DNA from: Rhizopus arrhizus
Lineage: Eukaryota; Mucoromycota; Mucoromycetes; Mucorales; Rhizopodaceae
Reading direction: 5' to 3'
NCBI GenBank assembly: GCA_024220505.1
Contig: JAKZZE010000009.1
Coordinates: 1,808,001 to 1,872,000, forward strand
Length of the DNA stretch: 64,000 nt
Within the stretch, counting starts at the first letter, position 1. Each line of letters begins with the position of its first letter. This document shows positions 24,714 through 38,479 of the stretch, one piece after another. A program made the position numbers and the translations under genes. The notes beneath the pieces were generated by a model. The model was given only the letters and a program-made list of their open reading frames with translations, was not told the origin of the DNA and did not search any database.

Positions 24714-26171
24714 ATGGGTACAACATTAAGTAAAGATGATATTGAAAATAGGAAAAAGAAAAAAATACCTTCTATAAGATCACAGCGTAGTTATAAAGGA
24801 AAATCAAGTACAAGTTTATTATTAACAGAAGGAATAAACAACACGACTACATCAATCAAGAATCATAATAAACACTCAACTCATCCTGATCTAACAACCA
24901 TATCTTCATTCTCAGCTACTTTTCCTATGAGACGATCTTCTTTATTAAGAAAGAGTAATATAACAGCAAATGATAACATAAGCATCACATCATCTTCTAA
25001 TTGTTTTGATGACGAAGAACCAACAACTGAAAATCATGAAGCACTCTATTCACCTAGAACTTCATTTGCTTCTGAAGAGTTGGATGATAAAAAGAAGAAG
25101 AAAAAGTTGCTATCGTCAACTTCGGATATTATATTTGAGTCTAGAAATATAAATAAAAATGGATTTTGGAGACAGCCTCTTAAACCATTCATTGCTTATA
25201 ATAAAAATGATGAAAAAGAATACGAAAGACAACTAAGACAGGTAAGCTATAGATCTATTCATGTCATCATCCTCTTACTGCTCTTAATCACATAAACAAT
25301 CACTTTTAAGCATTATGTTTTGAAACATATATTTAGGGGAAATATTCATGTTCCTGTATCAAGAGATCATCCTATTATTATTTTAGATAGTGCTTGTGGT
25401 GCTGGATTTTGGACATTAGATATGGCATTAGAGTATCCAAATGCTAAGGTTATCGGATTAGATGCTTTCCCTGAAAGAAATGGATCAAGTAATCAACCTA
25501 TCTGTGCTCCTAATGTTATATACAAACATGGTGACTTGACCTCTCAAATACAACTACCTTCAGATTCAGTCGACATAATCTATCAAAGAGACACAACTAC
25601 CATCCTACCACATCATTCTTGGCCTTTTTTGTTAAGTGAACTAAAAAGGGTTGCAAAACCAGGGGCTTACATACAACTGGTAGAATACAGTAAGTGATAA
25701 ATAGAGTATCTAAAATTCAATACATAATCATACTAGATTTTAACCTGAGTGATCCTGGTCCGGTACTTTCTCTCGTAAATGAATGGTACAAGATCGCATC
25801 TGATTCAGTCGGCGTAAGTCCATCAGAAGTAAAACAATTGAAAAATTTTCTTGTGAAAGCAGGCTTTCAAGATGTAAAGGAAAGAACGATTAATATCCCT
25901 ATTGGTGAATGGCATGAGGATGAAAGTAAGCTATAGATGAATCACTTGAAAGAAATAACGTTTGTTATTTATTGTAGTTCAAAAGGAGAATGGATTTTTA
26001 TATAAACAAGTGATTAGAGTATTATTTAAATCGATGAAGACTTGGTGGATATCTGAATTGGATGTTTCAGAAGAAGAATATGATAAAGTAGTGTGTGCTG
26101 CTTTGGACGAGTTTGATGATCAACAATCTTCCATTGAATGGATTATTTATACAGCTAGAAATCCTCTTTAA
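24714..26171 (+). CDS. SAM-dependent methyltransferase, apparent frameshift
   Basis: Four exons (24714-25241, 25312-25689, 25737-25925, 25978-26171) encode a protein of about 429 aa. The first exon starts MGTTLSKDD, a possible N-myristoylation signal, and is otherwise a low-complexity Ser/Thr/Lys-rich region of ~140 residues. The class I methyltransferase fold follows: motif I as ILDSACGAGFWTLDMALEYP, VIGLDAF, then DIIYQRD and ELKRVAKPGAYIQLVEY. Such proteins are common in fungi and unassigned in substrate. The phases of exons 1 and 2 do not match: the frame entering at 25312 reaches a stop unless one T is added in the TTT run at 25319-25321, which would restore a HYVLK-like string. Either a one-base deletion in the gene or a sequence error explains this. 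All other joins are in phase. Confidence 0.75.
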
Positions 26172-26597
26172 GCTCCCCTGTTTCTTCTTTATTATTTCTT
26201 CGCTGGATCGAATGTATAAAATAGTGTGCTTTCTTTTGTTATTTATTAATATCTAATATCCTCCTCTCTATTTAAATAACAATATAGACATCTTTACCTT
26301 TTCATATCCTCTTTTTTTCCTATAATAAGATTGTATTCATCATGTAGGATCTCTTTGAGGACAGCCATCTATCACGTCTACATATACACACGCAATACAT
26401 GCAGATGATTTGTGTGTCAATAAATAAAACATTACCCTTTTTTTTTTCTTCTTTTTCTTCTTTTACCTTTTATCTTTAATACTCATTTGGTATCTTTTCT
26501 GGAAGAATTCATTGTATCCTTTACCCTTTGATTTACAAGCATATATATATTTATATATATTCTACATTACTTTTATATCGTTAGAGGTAATAAATAG
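26172..26597. other. Intergenic region, nothing recognised
   Basis: The 3' flank of the methyltransferase gene is A/T-rich, with pyrimidine runs and a TATATATTTATATATA stretch near 26541-26560. No coding frame was recognised. Confidence 0.4.
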
Positions 26598-26918
26598 AAA
26601 AACAAGCTAAATTTATTAGAAAAAAAGTGTAAAGATGACTCTTTATGTCTCAAAAGAGCTCCAACAGATACTTCTGTTTTTTCACTAGTAACTTCCAGAA
26701 CAAGCAAAAGGAAAAATGACCTTGGCTCAACGGAAGTCTTTCAGAAGGCGCTTGTGTCTTTAGCAAGAGGCAAATATAGCTCTCTTGTATCGTTCTTTAT
26801 AAACCCTTATGACACTATCATAATAACCAAAGACAGACAAACTAAAGTTAACTTCTTAAACTTGGCCGTGTTCACTGATGCAATAGTACATTTCTATCAA
26901 AGACTCAAAGAAATTTAG
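26598..26918 (+). pseudogene. Orphan open frame without a start codon
   Basis: A stop-free frame of 106 codons between two stops encodes a coherent-looking segment. It includes FQKALVSLARGKYSSLVSFF and NPYDTIIITKDRQTKVNFLN, ending FYQRLKEI. It has no in-frame ATG near its beginning and no obvious neighbouring exon. Its amino-acid composition looks coding rather than random. I do not recognise the family; a fragment of a decayed mobile element is the likeliest explanation, an unannotated exon the alternative. Confidence 0.3.
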
Positions 26919-27269
26919 GTATCCATGTTGGTAAAAGAAAGGGATTTTGGGAAAAAGTCTACAAGTACAGATGTAATTTTGATTACTGAAATACAACTTT
27001 TCAATATGAAAAATATCATTTGAATATATTATTTGTTCGTATAGACAGCACATGCGTTTCTTTAGGTTCTCAAAGTTCATTTCACACAATGTTATCAAGA
27101 TCACCTTTGTTTCTATCAAGATTTTGTCCATCTCCTGAACGTGCTAGGGCCAAACGTTAGTCTTTGCACCCATTTTATTCTCATTTTCGGGGTCAATCAA
27201 TCTTTGTTGAGAATGTCTAAACATTCGGTGTTTCATTATTATTTTTTTTTCTTTCGCTTTATATCATCA
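26919..27269. other. Upstream flank of ARL1
   Basis: A/T-rich flank with a T run shortly before the ARL1 ATG at 27270. The 91-codon minus-strand frame at 26856-27131 overlaps the orphan frame antisense and has no domain. Confidence 0.35.
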
Positions 27270-28136
<867 letters not shown>

Positions 28137-28510
28137 TGAAGATAATTCTTTCTACTCACATAAATTTAAGAATGTGTTCATGCATGTATTCTTTTAAAAA
28201 AGATTTTATTGTTTAAAGTGGAATCAAACAAGACGGCTTATAATTATCAGTTAATGAAAAACGAATTTAAAAGATAGGATAGTAAATAGTAATCTTTACT
28301 GAACCTATAATAACCTTGCTTTTTGACGTGTTATTTGGCTTTAATAAAAACAAAAGGAGAGTTTTATAGGAAAGGCATTTTATCGTTGTCAGCAAGGGAA
28401 TTTATTGTAATTAAGATAAAATAACAAAAAGAGACTACATTAGAATCAATTACAAAATTAACAATAATATTACGTCAAAGGTATTAAGATAAAGTACAAA
28501 AATATTTAAA
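28137..28510. terminator. Convergent 3' spacer of ARL1 and the ArfGAP gene
   Basis: A 374-bp A/T-rich spacer between convergent genes with possible AATAAA-type signals on both strands (for example ttaataaaaac near 28341). No gene recognised. Confidence 0.4.
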
Positions 28511-31500
28511 TTATTTTTCTGGGTGAAGTAATTCACTATTTTGATCATCTAGTAACATAACTTCTGATTTGTTTATCATAGGCTTCGTATGACTCAGATC
28601 AACTGCAGAATGGGAAGTTAATATGCTTGGTCGTTCACTATTTGTGTGCTTAAATGACGATATAGCTTCACTGAAACCAAAATCTAATGAACTTGAGGGC
28701 GAGGAATTATGTTGTTTGTCAAATGCGAATAATCGTAGGGCAGTTACAGCCTGTACAGATTGTCTGTCCACTGCAAGATCCAAAGGTGTCTACATGCAAC
28801 AAAATAGATTATTAGTAAATCTGTCTTTTTTCCCTGTTTCTCATTTTGATTGTACCATATTTGAATTATCTGCTATATCAGCTTTAGCATGCCTTTTCAA
28901 TAATGTCAGCACCAGACAGACATTATTATTTGCAGCAGCATAATGAAGTGCCGTCCATCCCCTTTCATCTTGCTCATTTACATCACTTAGTCTTTGCAAA
29001 AGAAATTCAACTGTGGTTCCATTATTATTATCTACAGCTTTTTGTAAAGCAGTTTGCAACCCTTCTTTGGGATTTTTGTAGTCTACATCAGCACCCTGAG
29101 CAATATACTTTAGGGTATTTTCGAGATTATTCTCGGACACTGCATCCCAAAATAGTTGACCCAAACCGTCTTGACTCTTATCCGTTTGCTTTACAAAAGA
29201 CTTTTTGACATATTTTTCAATAATCCATAAATCTCGGTCATTTCTATATCTATATTAGAAAGGCTGGTGGCGGTAGTTTCTATGCATTACCTATTTGAAT
29301 TTGGTTCTATCCTAAAGACTTCTAAATGGGCAGGAACAGACTCTTCATAAATACTATTCCCTACATTGTTGCCTAGTTGAAGCATGACCTAAAATTAGTA
29401 TAAGTTTCCTTTCTTCATCTTTGTTTTTTTCTTTATTATTTTATTTTTTTGTACCTCAATCGCTTCTGGTTCCCATTTATCTAATACAACAGATCTTACT
29501 TTACTAACATGCACTCCTAGGCTCCTGTGTATTCCTGAACATTCAATACATACGATAACACCTAAATTTGTACAAGCCCATTCTGGACTCTTTGCCTTAC
29601 AATCAGCGCATTCATCGTTACCAGGGGCAAGTCGAATCTTTTTTAACGCCTCTCTATTTGCTTCCTCGTCTTGTTGTTCAATCAACTGTGCAGAGTTGGA
29701 TGATTCGACTGCTGCCTATTGGTAATTTGTGATTAAAAAGATAGTTTATACAACAAAAGTTGCTTTTATCCTTGATTTTACTTTTCTTAAATTAGAAGAT
29801 TGCTGTATATACTTTGGATTATCTCCTGAATTAAGCGCTAGCTGACTTGCTGCGCGTATACTTTGAACCCAATCATTCATATCTTGCTCATTTTCTGCTT
29901 GTAAAACCAGAATTCTATTGATATAAATTAGACAGGTAAGAAAGACAGATTTTTTTTATCAATCAAGCAATTTTTCGGTTTACCTATTAGGTGAAATGAC
30001 TTCAAAGCAGAAACGTCTATCATAACTATCTGTTAATTTCACACTACAAACGCGTAAATTGCAAGCCTGAGTTCCATCTTCGTCTTTTGTCTGAGCATTA
30101 TATCAGATTCAAATCGTTCCTTTTTTCTTTTTTTTTTTGTTCAAACCTTTAGGTTACGGGAGACACTTATGAGTTCTCCATTGGAAATACTATAGTATTT
30201 ACGGGACCAACTCTGGTATACTCTACCATTCTTTCTTTCAAATAAATATCCAGATTTACTGGTATTGACCGCTGGCTTTTCGGTATCTAGTGTTGCTTGC
30301 ATTGGATTATATTGGTCTACTGTGCTCTATTGTAATAAGCATTAATATTCTCTCACTTTTCTTTGCTCTGGTGCTTTTCTTTGATACCTCTTGAAGTGTT
30401 TTTTGATATAGTGAAGCCTCCTCAACTTCCTCATTGTATCTTTCTCTTGTCTTTGTATATATCAATCTTGTAAGTAATTCTTTATTTACAGGAGCATTAT
30501 TGATAATTTACTTACATCATGCAAAAGTCCAGTTAAATCACGCATATAAGGCTCCAGATCTTTTAGTGTTTCATAGCTTTGATGATGAAAAGCAGATTCA
30601 GTATACATGTAAGCTAGCACCTTTGTTTGAGAATTGATTAGTTTATATATAATTAGTTTCATCTCATTATTACATTTTCCATGTAGTCAATCTTCTTTCT
30701 TGCTTCTATATCATTCAGCTTCGTTACATATTCCATGTAAGTTTTGTGGAAAACTTTCCTCGAATCAGCCAATTCCTTTGCAGATTCCTGCAGAGTTGGA
30801 TCCTTTGGTTTTTTACTCATATATTTCGACAAAGCTGAATCAACATCATCACTTGATTTCTCAAATTTTTTTCTCAACTCTTTAATAGGTGAAACAGTTT
30901 CTTTAACAAACACATTAAGTGGAGTAATAAACATGTCTGCAACATGTGTATTCTATTTAATTGGAAGGATGAGCTGAAAATATGTTTATACTTGTTCATT
31001 AACTTACAAACATGGTTCTACTCTTTTCAACTTCAATAACTGATTTTCCAAACTTTTCTAAAGCTTGTGCTAAAACTTCATAAGTTTCACTAGTTGACTA
31101 ATCCAGCAAATAAACATTTACCAACAATAGGATCATCTTGTGCGTGAGCAAAGGAAAGAAAAGTATCCGCCAATTCTTTTTGTTGTTGACTGTAAGCTAT
31201 AATGATATAGTCAATACTTGTGTTTTTCTCTTTTTAAGAAAAAAAAATGCATAAACAAGATGTTAACCTGTAGATAGTTCAACTTGGGAACGTGCTAATT
31301 TTATTAACGTCTTTAGTGATTGTTCAAAATTTTGAATAGACTCTTCATGAGCTTGGATTCGCTTTCTGAAAGTAGGAGAATCCTCTAAACAACCTCGAAT
31401 GTCAAGTACTGCCATCACTTGAAAAATAATTAGAAAAAATGCAGTAGTGAAAAGAAAGGGGGCAAGAGGAACGAGTTTGATACAATGTTTCAAATTCAGA

Positions 31501-31596
31501 TTCAACTAAAATGGGAAACCAATCTATCCAATAAGAAGGTTCATTCCATCCAAAATTATTTAAAGATCCTCTGACGCGTGTAAGCTGCATTAGCAT
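28511..31596 (-). CDS. BAR-PH-ArfGAP-ankyrin protein (ACAP/centaurin-beta type)
   Basis: About 14 short exons. The BAR domain comes first: [18 protein letters not shown], the [13 protein letters not shown] segment, then [20 protein letters not shown] and [20 protein letters not shown] domain follows ([20 protein letters not shown], then [11 protein letters not shown]). The ArfGAP zinc finger is [20 protein letters not shown], with [20 protein letters not shown] behind it, containing the CxxC-x16-CxxC cysteines and the catalytic Arg. Ankyrin repeats close the protein ([16 protein letters not shown]). It would stimulate GTP hydrolysis by Arf proteins at curved membranes. The 5' end is uncertain: a first exon 31473-31596 ([20 protein letters not shown]) spliced by a weak GTTCCT donor is possible, otherwise translation starts at the ATG near 31413 (MAVLDIRG). 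Confidence 0.9.
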
Positions 31597-32737
31597 ATTG
31601 AAACTAAAGAAGATAGATTATATTCCTGCATCTGATTAGATCAAATACTTAATTGTAAAACTAAAATTGGTTCTATTGAGAATATAACAAAAGTCTTTAC
31701 CAATAAAGCATCTACTATTTTTCCTTATCCTTGATTAAATGCATAGTTTATAATTAAAACGAATACTGCTTGTGCCTAAAAGAACTAGACAATAGACTTA
31801 TATCTTCTATTTTATATTATGAATCCATCATTAAGCTTTGATGCAATATGTATTATGTAAACTAAGCTATTTTGATCTTCCTTCACTATTTAGCATTTTG
31901 AATGTCCCTACTGACTGCAACATTGTGATCATTAAAAGATTGAAAAATACAAAGAAAATATCATTTCTGGTATAAAAACACAATTAAACTATCCATATTG
32001 TTTATTATTTGCAACAAATCCCGAATACTGATGACATATAAAAAGATTGTAGAAATGGTAGCTTATGAGCGTAAATCATGCGCGATTTCACTGAGGCTTC
32101 AGTAACAGCAGCTTGGTGCAATATGCTATAAAAAAAAACAAATGAATACACCCTCAGACAAAGACGGCATGAAAGCAATTTCAAATAAAAGCATACTTTT
32201 TGATACGAATATATTGTTTAAGAGTACTTTATGGCTAAAAGCTTCAAAAACCTTTTTGATTTGATGAAGATAGATTGATTTTATCTTTCAGAGTTTCCAA
32301 AAGAAGCAACTGCAAAGTTTAAACCGTGTGTCGTTTTCTCTATCGAATCTAGCAATTATCGGTTCACAATAAGTTTATGGAGCTACTGCAGATGTTTAAA
32401 TAATCCTTCAACGATCATTCCATATTTGCTAAAGCATGTCATGAAAAGAAACATGGAAAAACATCATACCCATGATCTTTCAGTGCTATACCTAACTAAA
32501 ATGATCAACTTTCATTTTTGGATACTACATAATTCATACCATTTAATTTCATTTGAAACATGATTGTGTTTGAAAAGAACAGTCTGAAAACCACAAGAAA
32601 ATCTCTTTCTTTGTATCATGGCAACATTTGCCTTATAAAAGTGTACAGAGATTGAAAAGACCTTACATAGAATAAGATGAGCGATAAGCCCATTCATTGT
32701 ATACGTGTAATTTATTTAAAAGAGTTACACAAATAGT
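31597..32737. other. Intergenic region, nothing recognised
   Basis: A spacer of 1.1 kb upstream of the ArfGAP gene and downstream of the E1-alpha gene. It is A/T-rich, and the 61-codon minus-strand frame at 32512-32697 has no domain. Confidence 0.4.
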
Positions 32738-34207
32738 CTATGAAGCAAATTCATCTGTGTTGTAATATTCTGGATATTTTTGAATGAGTTCATTAAGCTC
32801 ATTTTGCTGTCTAACTAGGTTGGGTGTCATTTCGTCATAAACGTCGGTGAAAAGATGCTTTAGAGCAGGTTTCTTTTTCTTTTCTGCTGCACTGAAGCTT
32901 GCTAGGATTTCCTTTTTCACTTTTTTGCGATAGTCTTCCTCTTCTTGAGCACTCCACCAATCTTTAGCTTCCATATATTTTTTAAGTCGCGTTATGGGAT
33001 TATCAAGTTGGGCTCTTTCTTCAACTTCCTTTCTATCACGATATTTGGTGGAGTCATCAGAGGTGCTGTGATGACCGATACGATAAGTCATTGCTTCAAT
33101 TAGCACAGGTCTTTGTTCCTTCACAGCTATTTCTCTAGCTACCTTTGTAGCATTATATATGGCCCAAATGTCATTGCCATCAACCCGAATTGTGTCAATA
33201 CCATAACCAATACCACGACTTGCTATACCATCCCCTTTGTATTGCTCAGAAGATGGGGTAGAGATAGCAAACCCATTATTACGACTTTTTTTTTAAAAGA
33301 AATTATTTCAGTGAAAAAGAAACCCTAAGAATAAATAGACATACCAGAAAAAGATTACAGGGCACTTTAGTGTGGCTGCCATGTTCAAACCAGCATGGAA
33401 GTCACCTTCTGAAGCAGCACCTTCGCCAAAAAAGCACAATGTACAAGCATTTGCTCCCGAACGCTTTAGCGCATAAGCTGCACCAGATGCTTGAGGTATT
33501 TGAGTACCCAAGGGAGAAGAGATTGTTTGGAAATTTAGTCTTTTAGACCCATAATGAATAGGCATTTGGCGACCCTTTCCATAATCAAGTTCATTTGAAA
33601 AGCACTGATTGACAAATTCATCCAATGTGAATCCTCTATAAACAAGCATGAAAGCCTCTCGATACTAGAAAGAGTCAATAAAAAGAGAAAGGAAAAAAAA
33701 AAAAAAATAGCTTCTTACCTGTCCAAAGACAACGTCTTCAGGTAACAAAGCAGCGGCACTTCCAATCATTGCCTCTTCACCATAATGTGTCATATAAAAG
33801 CTGATGCGACCTTGACGTTGGGCGTCATACAATATACCATCCATTGTATGAAGAAGCAGCATACTCTTATAACACTTTGTCACTTCTTCCTTTGAGAGAT
33901 TTGGGTCATGTTCTGGGTTTAAAACAGTACCAGTATGATCCATTACTCGATAGGCTTTCAGTGGCTCGATTTGTTGAATAAACTTCATCTCATTCATAAA
34001 TTTATCTGCAGACGACCAGGTTGACTTGCTCTGCCCATCATTTGCTATCTCTGCCACATTGACTGAGGCATTATTAAACAACTAACAATCATAAGTTGGT
34101 AGTTGCTTTTGAATAATCATTTGGTATATATGAACCTTTGCAGTAATAGAGAATGATCTTTTACAAACAGTTGATGAGCTCTTTAGAACTGGCCTAATTC
34201 GAAACAT
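32738..34207 (-). CDS. BCKDHA: Branched-chain 2-oxoacid dehydrogenase E1 alpha subunit
   Basis: Four exons (34136-34207, 33719-34081, 33345-33664, 32738-33284) join in phase to give 433 aa. The N-terminus ([20 protein letters not shown]) is a typical mitochondrial presequence. Conserved blocks: [32 protein letters not shown], the thiamine diphosphate region [20 protein letters not shown] and [20 protein letters not shown]. The phosphorylation loop [16 protein letters not shown] carries the regulatory serines. With E1-beta, E2 and E3 it decarboxylates the ketoacids of Leu, Ile and Val in the matrix. The HSTSDDST loop separates it from pyruvate dehydrogenase E1 alpha. The first intron has a weak donor (GTTCAT). 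It lies 262 bp downstream of the acyl-CoA dehydrogenase gene on the same strand. Confidence 0.95.
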
Positions 34208-34469
34208 GTGTTTATAAGAAAAAAAGAAAGAGAGTACAAAGTTTTGGCATCTGTTTATTTTATTATTTGCGTGGGAAAAAAAAAAAGCTAGTGTCGGAAC
34301 CCACTATTTATTTTCATCACAGGTAACTCATCATTACAGTTACTCCACGCCACACGGTTTAAAAAATAAAAGAAAAATAAAAGAAAATATATTAGCCACC
34401 AACAATGATTAGAGATATAAAAAGAATATGTTTCTGACACTTTAATCATAAAATAAATAATTTCTTTCT

Positions 34470-36201
34470 TTACATTTTAGCACCCATAAAAGAACCAACT
34501 TTTACAGCTTGACGAACACCTAAATCGAGCATGATTTCTATGAGAGAGGATTAGATACACATACACTTTTATCAGTTACTCTTTAAGTTTCCTTCTCTTA
34601 CCTTCTGAACCACCAGGAATAGCAAAAGCTCTAACTTCACGGTACAATCTTTCTACTTTTTCACCTTGCCCACCACGAGTATAAGCAAGACCACCGAAGA
34701 TTTGAGCAGCTTCACGAGCACAGAACTCAAACGTACGAGTAGACTGTGCTTTACAGAGAGCGATAGGACCTCCGAGACGAATGGGCTGTAATTCTGTAGG
34801 CATATTCTTAGCCTGATAGACCAAGATTTCCAACCAGGCATGGGTTGCCTCTACCTTACGAATCATATTTGCAAACTTGTTACGAATGACAGGGTGATCA
34901 ACAAGGCGTTTGCCAAATGTCTTTCGCTTGTGAGCATATTTCAGTGCCTCCTCAACACAGCAGCGAGCAAAACGATTGGCTTGGATAACGATACCAATAC
35001 GTTCCGAGTTGAAGTTTTGCATAATATATTTGAACCCCTTGTTTTCTTTTCCAATCAAGTTTTCCTTGGGCACCTTGACATCCTCGAATGTGATGTAAGC
35101 TGTACCTGAAGGCCAAACACCGGAGCATTTCATTTGACGCGTGGTGACACCAGGCATACCCCGTTCGATCAACAAGAAGGAGAGACCATTGAAACCTGGT
35201 TCGCCCGTACGACAAGCCACGGTAAAGTAATCGGCAAAGGTACCATTCGTAATCCACTTCTTTTCACCGTTGACCAAATAATGATCACCCATGTCCTTGG
35301 CTTCCGTTTGAAGATTGGCTACATCAGAACCACCGGTAGGTTCAGTGATAGCTAAACAAATATGTTTTTCACCAGATAAACAATCACGGATGACTTTATT
35401 CTTTAAATATCTTGAACCGAAGTGAATAATTGGTGGAAGTCCAATACCAAGGCCACCCATGAGACCCCAAGTTACCTATATAAAAGATGAGATTGCGTAT
35501 TAAAAAAAACATCTTCTTACACCACCAGATGCACATCGAGAGATTTCATCTGTGACGATTAAACTGTGAAAGGCATCAAAGTCTTCATGCTTAATATTGC
35601 CAGGTAAATCGTAAGGAATGTATTCAGCCTCCACATGACCTACAACGGAAGCTAGGAGACCAGCCTTTGCAGCTTTGATATAAATCTCACGAGGCAACTC
35701 TTTAGCCTCATCCCACTCATGCGTATAAGGCATAATTTCACGTTCGACGAAATCACGGACAGACTTTCTTACTTTACGATGTGAATCATCATAATAAGGA
35801 CTGTACCAATCCTGATACCACATTGGATCACCAAAGGGAACCATATCACCATAAGATTCACCTACTTGAAGGGGATTTGCATTTGGTATATCGTCATCAT
35901 CTTCTACTTCAGCACCAATGTCACCAATCAAGTATTGGGAAGCAACCTTGGTCAAGACAGAGGGATTGTGAAATGCTTCGAATTGCTTTGTGGCATCTGT
36001 ACCAGCTGCTTTTAAAAGTACCTTCTTGCCTCCTGGGTGATCGTCCAAGAATTTAGAAATATCATATACCTTGTCATGAACTATGATCCAGCTAAATGAA
36101 TATAAGTAAAAAGAAATAAAAGTCTATTCATTTATTTTATTTTACCAATCATCTGCTTGTGTATGCTTGGCTACTTCTTCAATAGTGAACTTTTTAGACA
36201 T
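34470..36201 (-). CDS. Cytochrome b5-acyl-CoA dehydrogenase fusion
   Basis: Four exons (36146-36201, 35521-36091, 34602-35475, 34470-34537) join in phase to give 522 aa. Residues ~1-80 are a cytochrome b5 domain: [20 protein letters not shown], then [13 protein letters not shown], with the first haem His, and [10 protein letters not shown] supplying the second. An acyl-CoA dehydrogenase domain follows: [19 protein letters not shown] (FAD loop), [40 protein letters not shown], the [16 protein letters not shown] block, then [12 protein letters not shown]. The usual MCAD catalytic Glu position (YEGT) reads IPGGSEE, as in isovaleryl/long-chain types that place the base elsewhere. No clear mitochondrial presequence or peroxisomal SKL is seen. 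Substrate unknown; context favours a branched-chain acyl-CoA. Confidence 0.92.
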
Positions 36202-36891
36202 TAATGCAATTAAAATACAAAGAAAAGAAAATCTCTTTTATTTCCTCCCCTCTCCTTTTTTAAATACTTTTTTTTTTTATGTGTGTACTTCACGTGAAAA
36301 ATGAACGAATTTTTGTTATTTAATTTTCCATGCTATTTAAAATAATTCTTATTTAATATTATAGACCAACGTATATACATAAACAAAGTAAATAAAACAT
36401 AGTCATCTTGCTTATTAAATAGAAATAAATAAATTGGATTCAAGTCTGAATCATATGAAATTAATGCTCCATCTTTTTCCCAAGCTATATTCAATCTGTA
36501 CTGATTTAGATGATGGTACACTGTAGCCAAGCTCACGTAATCTTTTTACAATTCAAGGGGGGGGGGCTAAGGTAATACATCGTAACGGTACTTGGATTAC
36601 ATGTTCAAGGGGCACATCTTTTATTCTACAACATTTAGTACTTTACCTCTTTACAATTAAAATCAATCTACAGTTGATATAAAAAAAAAGTTTGTATTGA
36701 AACAAGTACTTTTTAAATTGTTTTCATTCATCTGATTTACAAATATGTTTTCTCATTTTGGTTAAAATCATTCTACACACACACCGCTTTCCCCGCATTT
36801 CTAATAGGTTACACATGAAATGTTTGTTTATTGTAAGAAATGAGTGGCATCTACGTTACACTTTGAAATGATGATTATTATTTTTTTTTTT
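36202..36891. other. Intergenic region, nothing recognised
   Basis: A 690-bp A/T-rich spacer between two co-directional minus-strand genes, with a G7 run near 36557-36564. The 67-codon minus frame at 36333-36536 has no domain. Confidence 0.4.
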
Positions 36892-38479
<1,588 letters not shown>

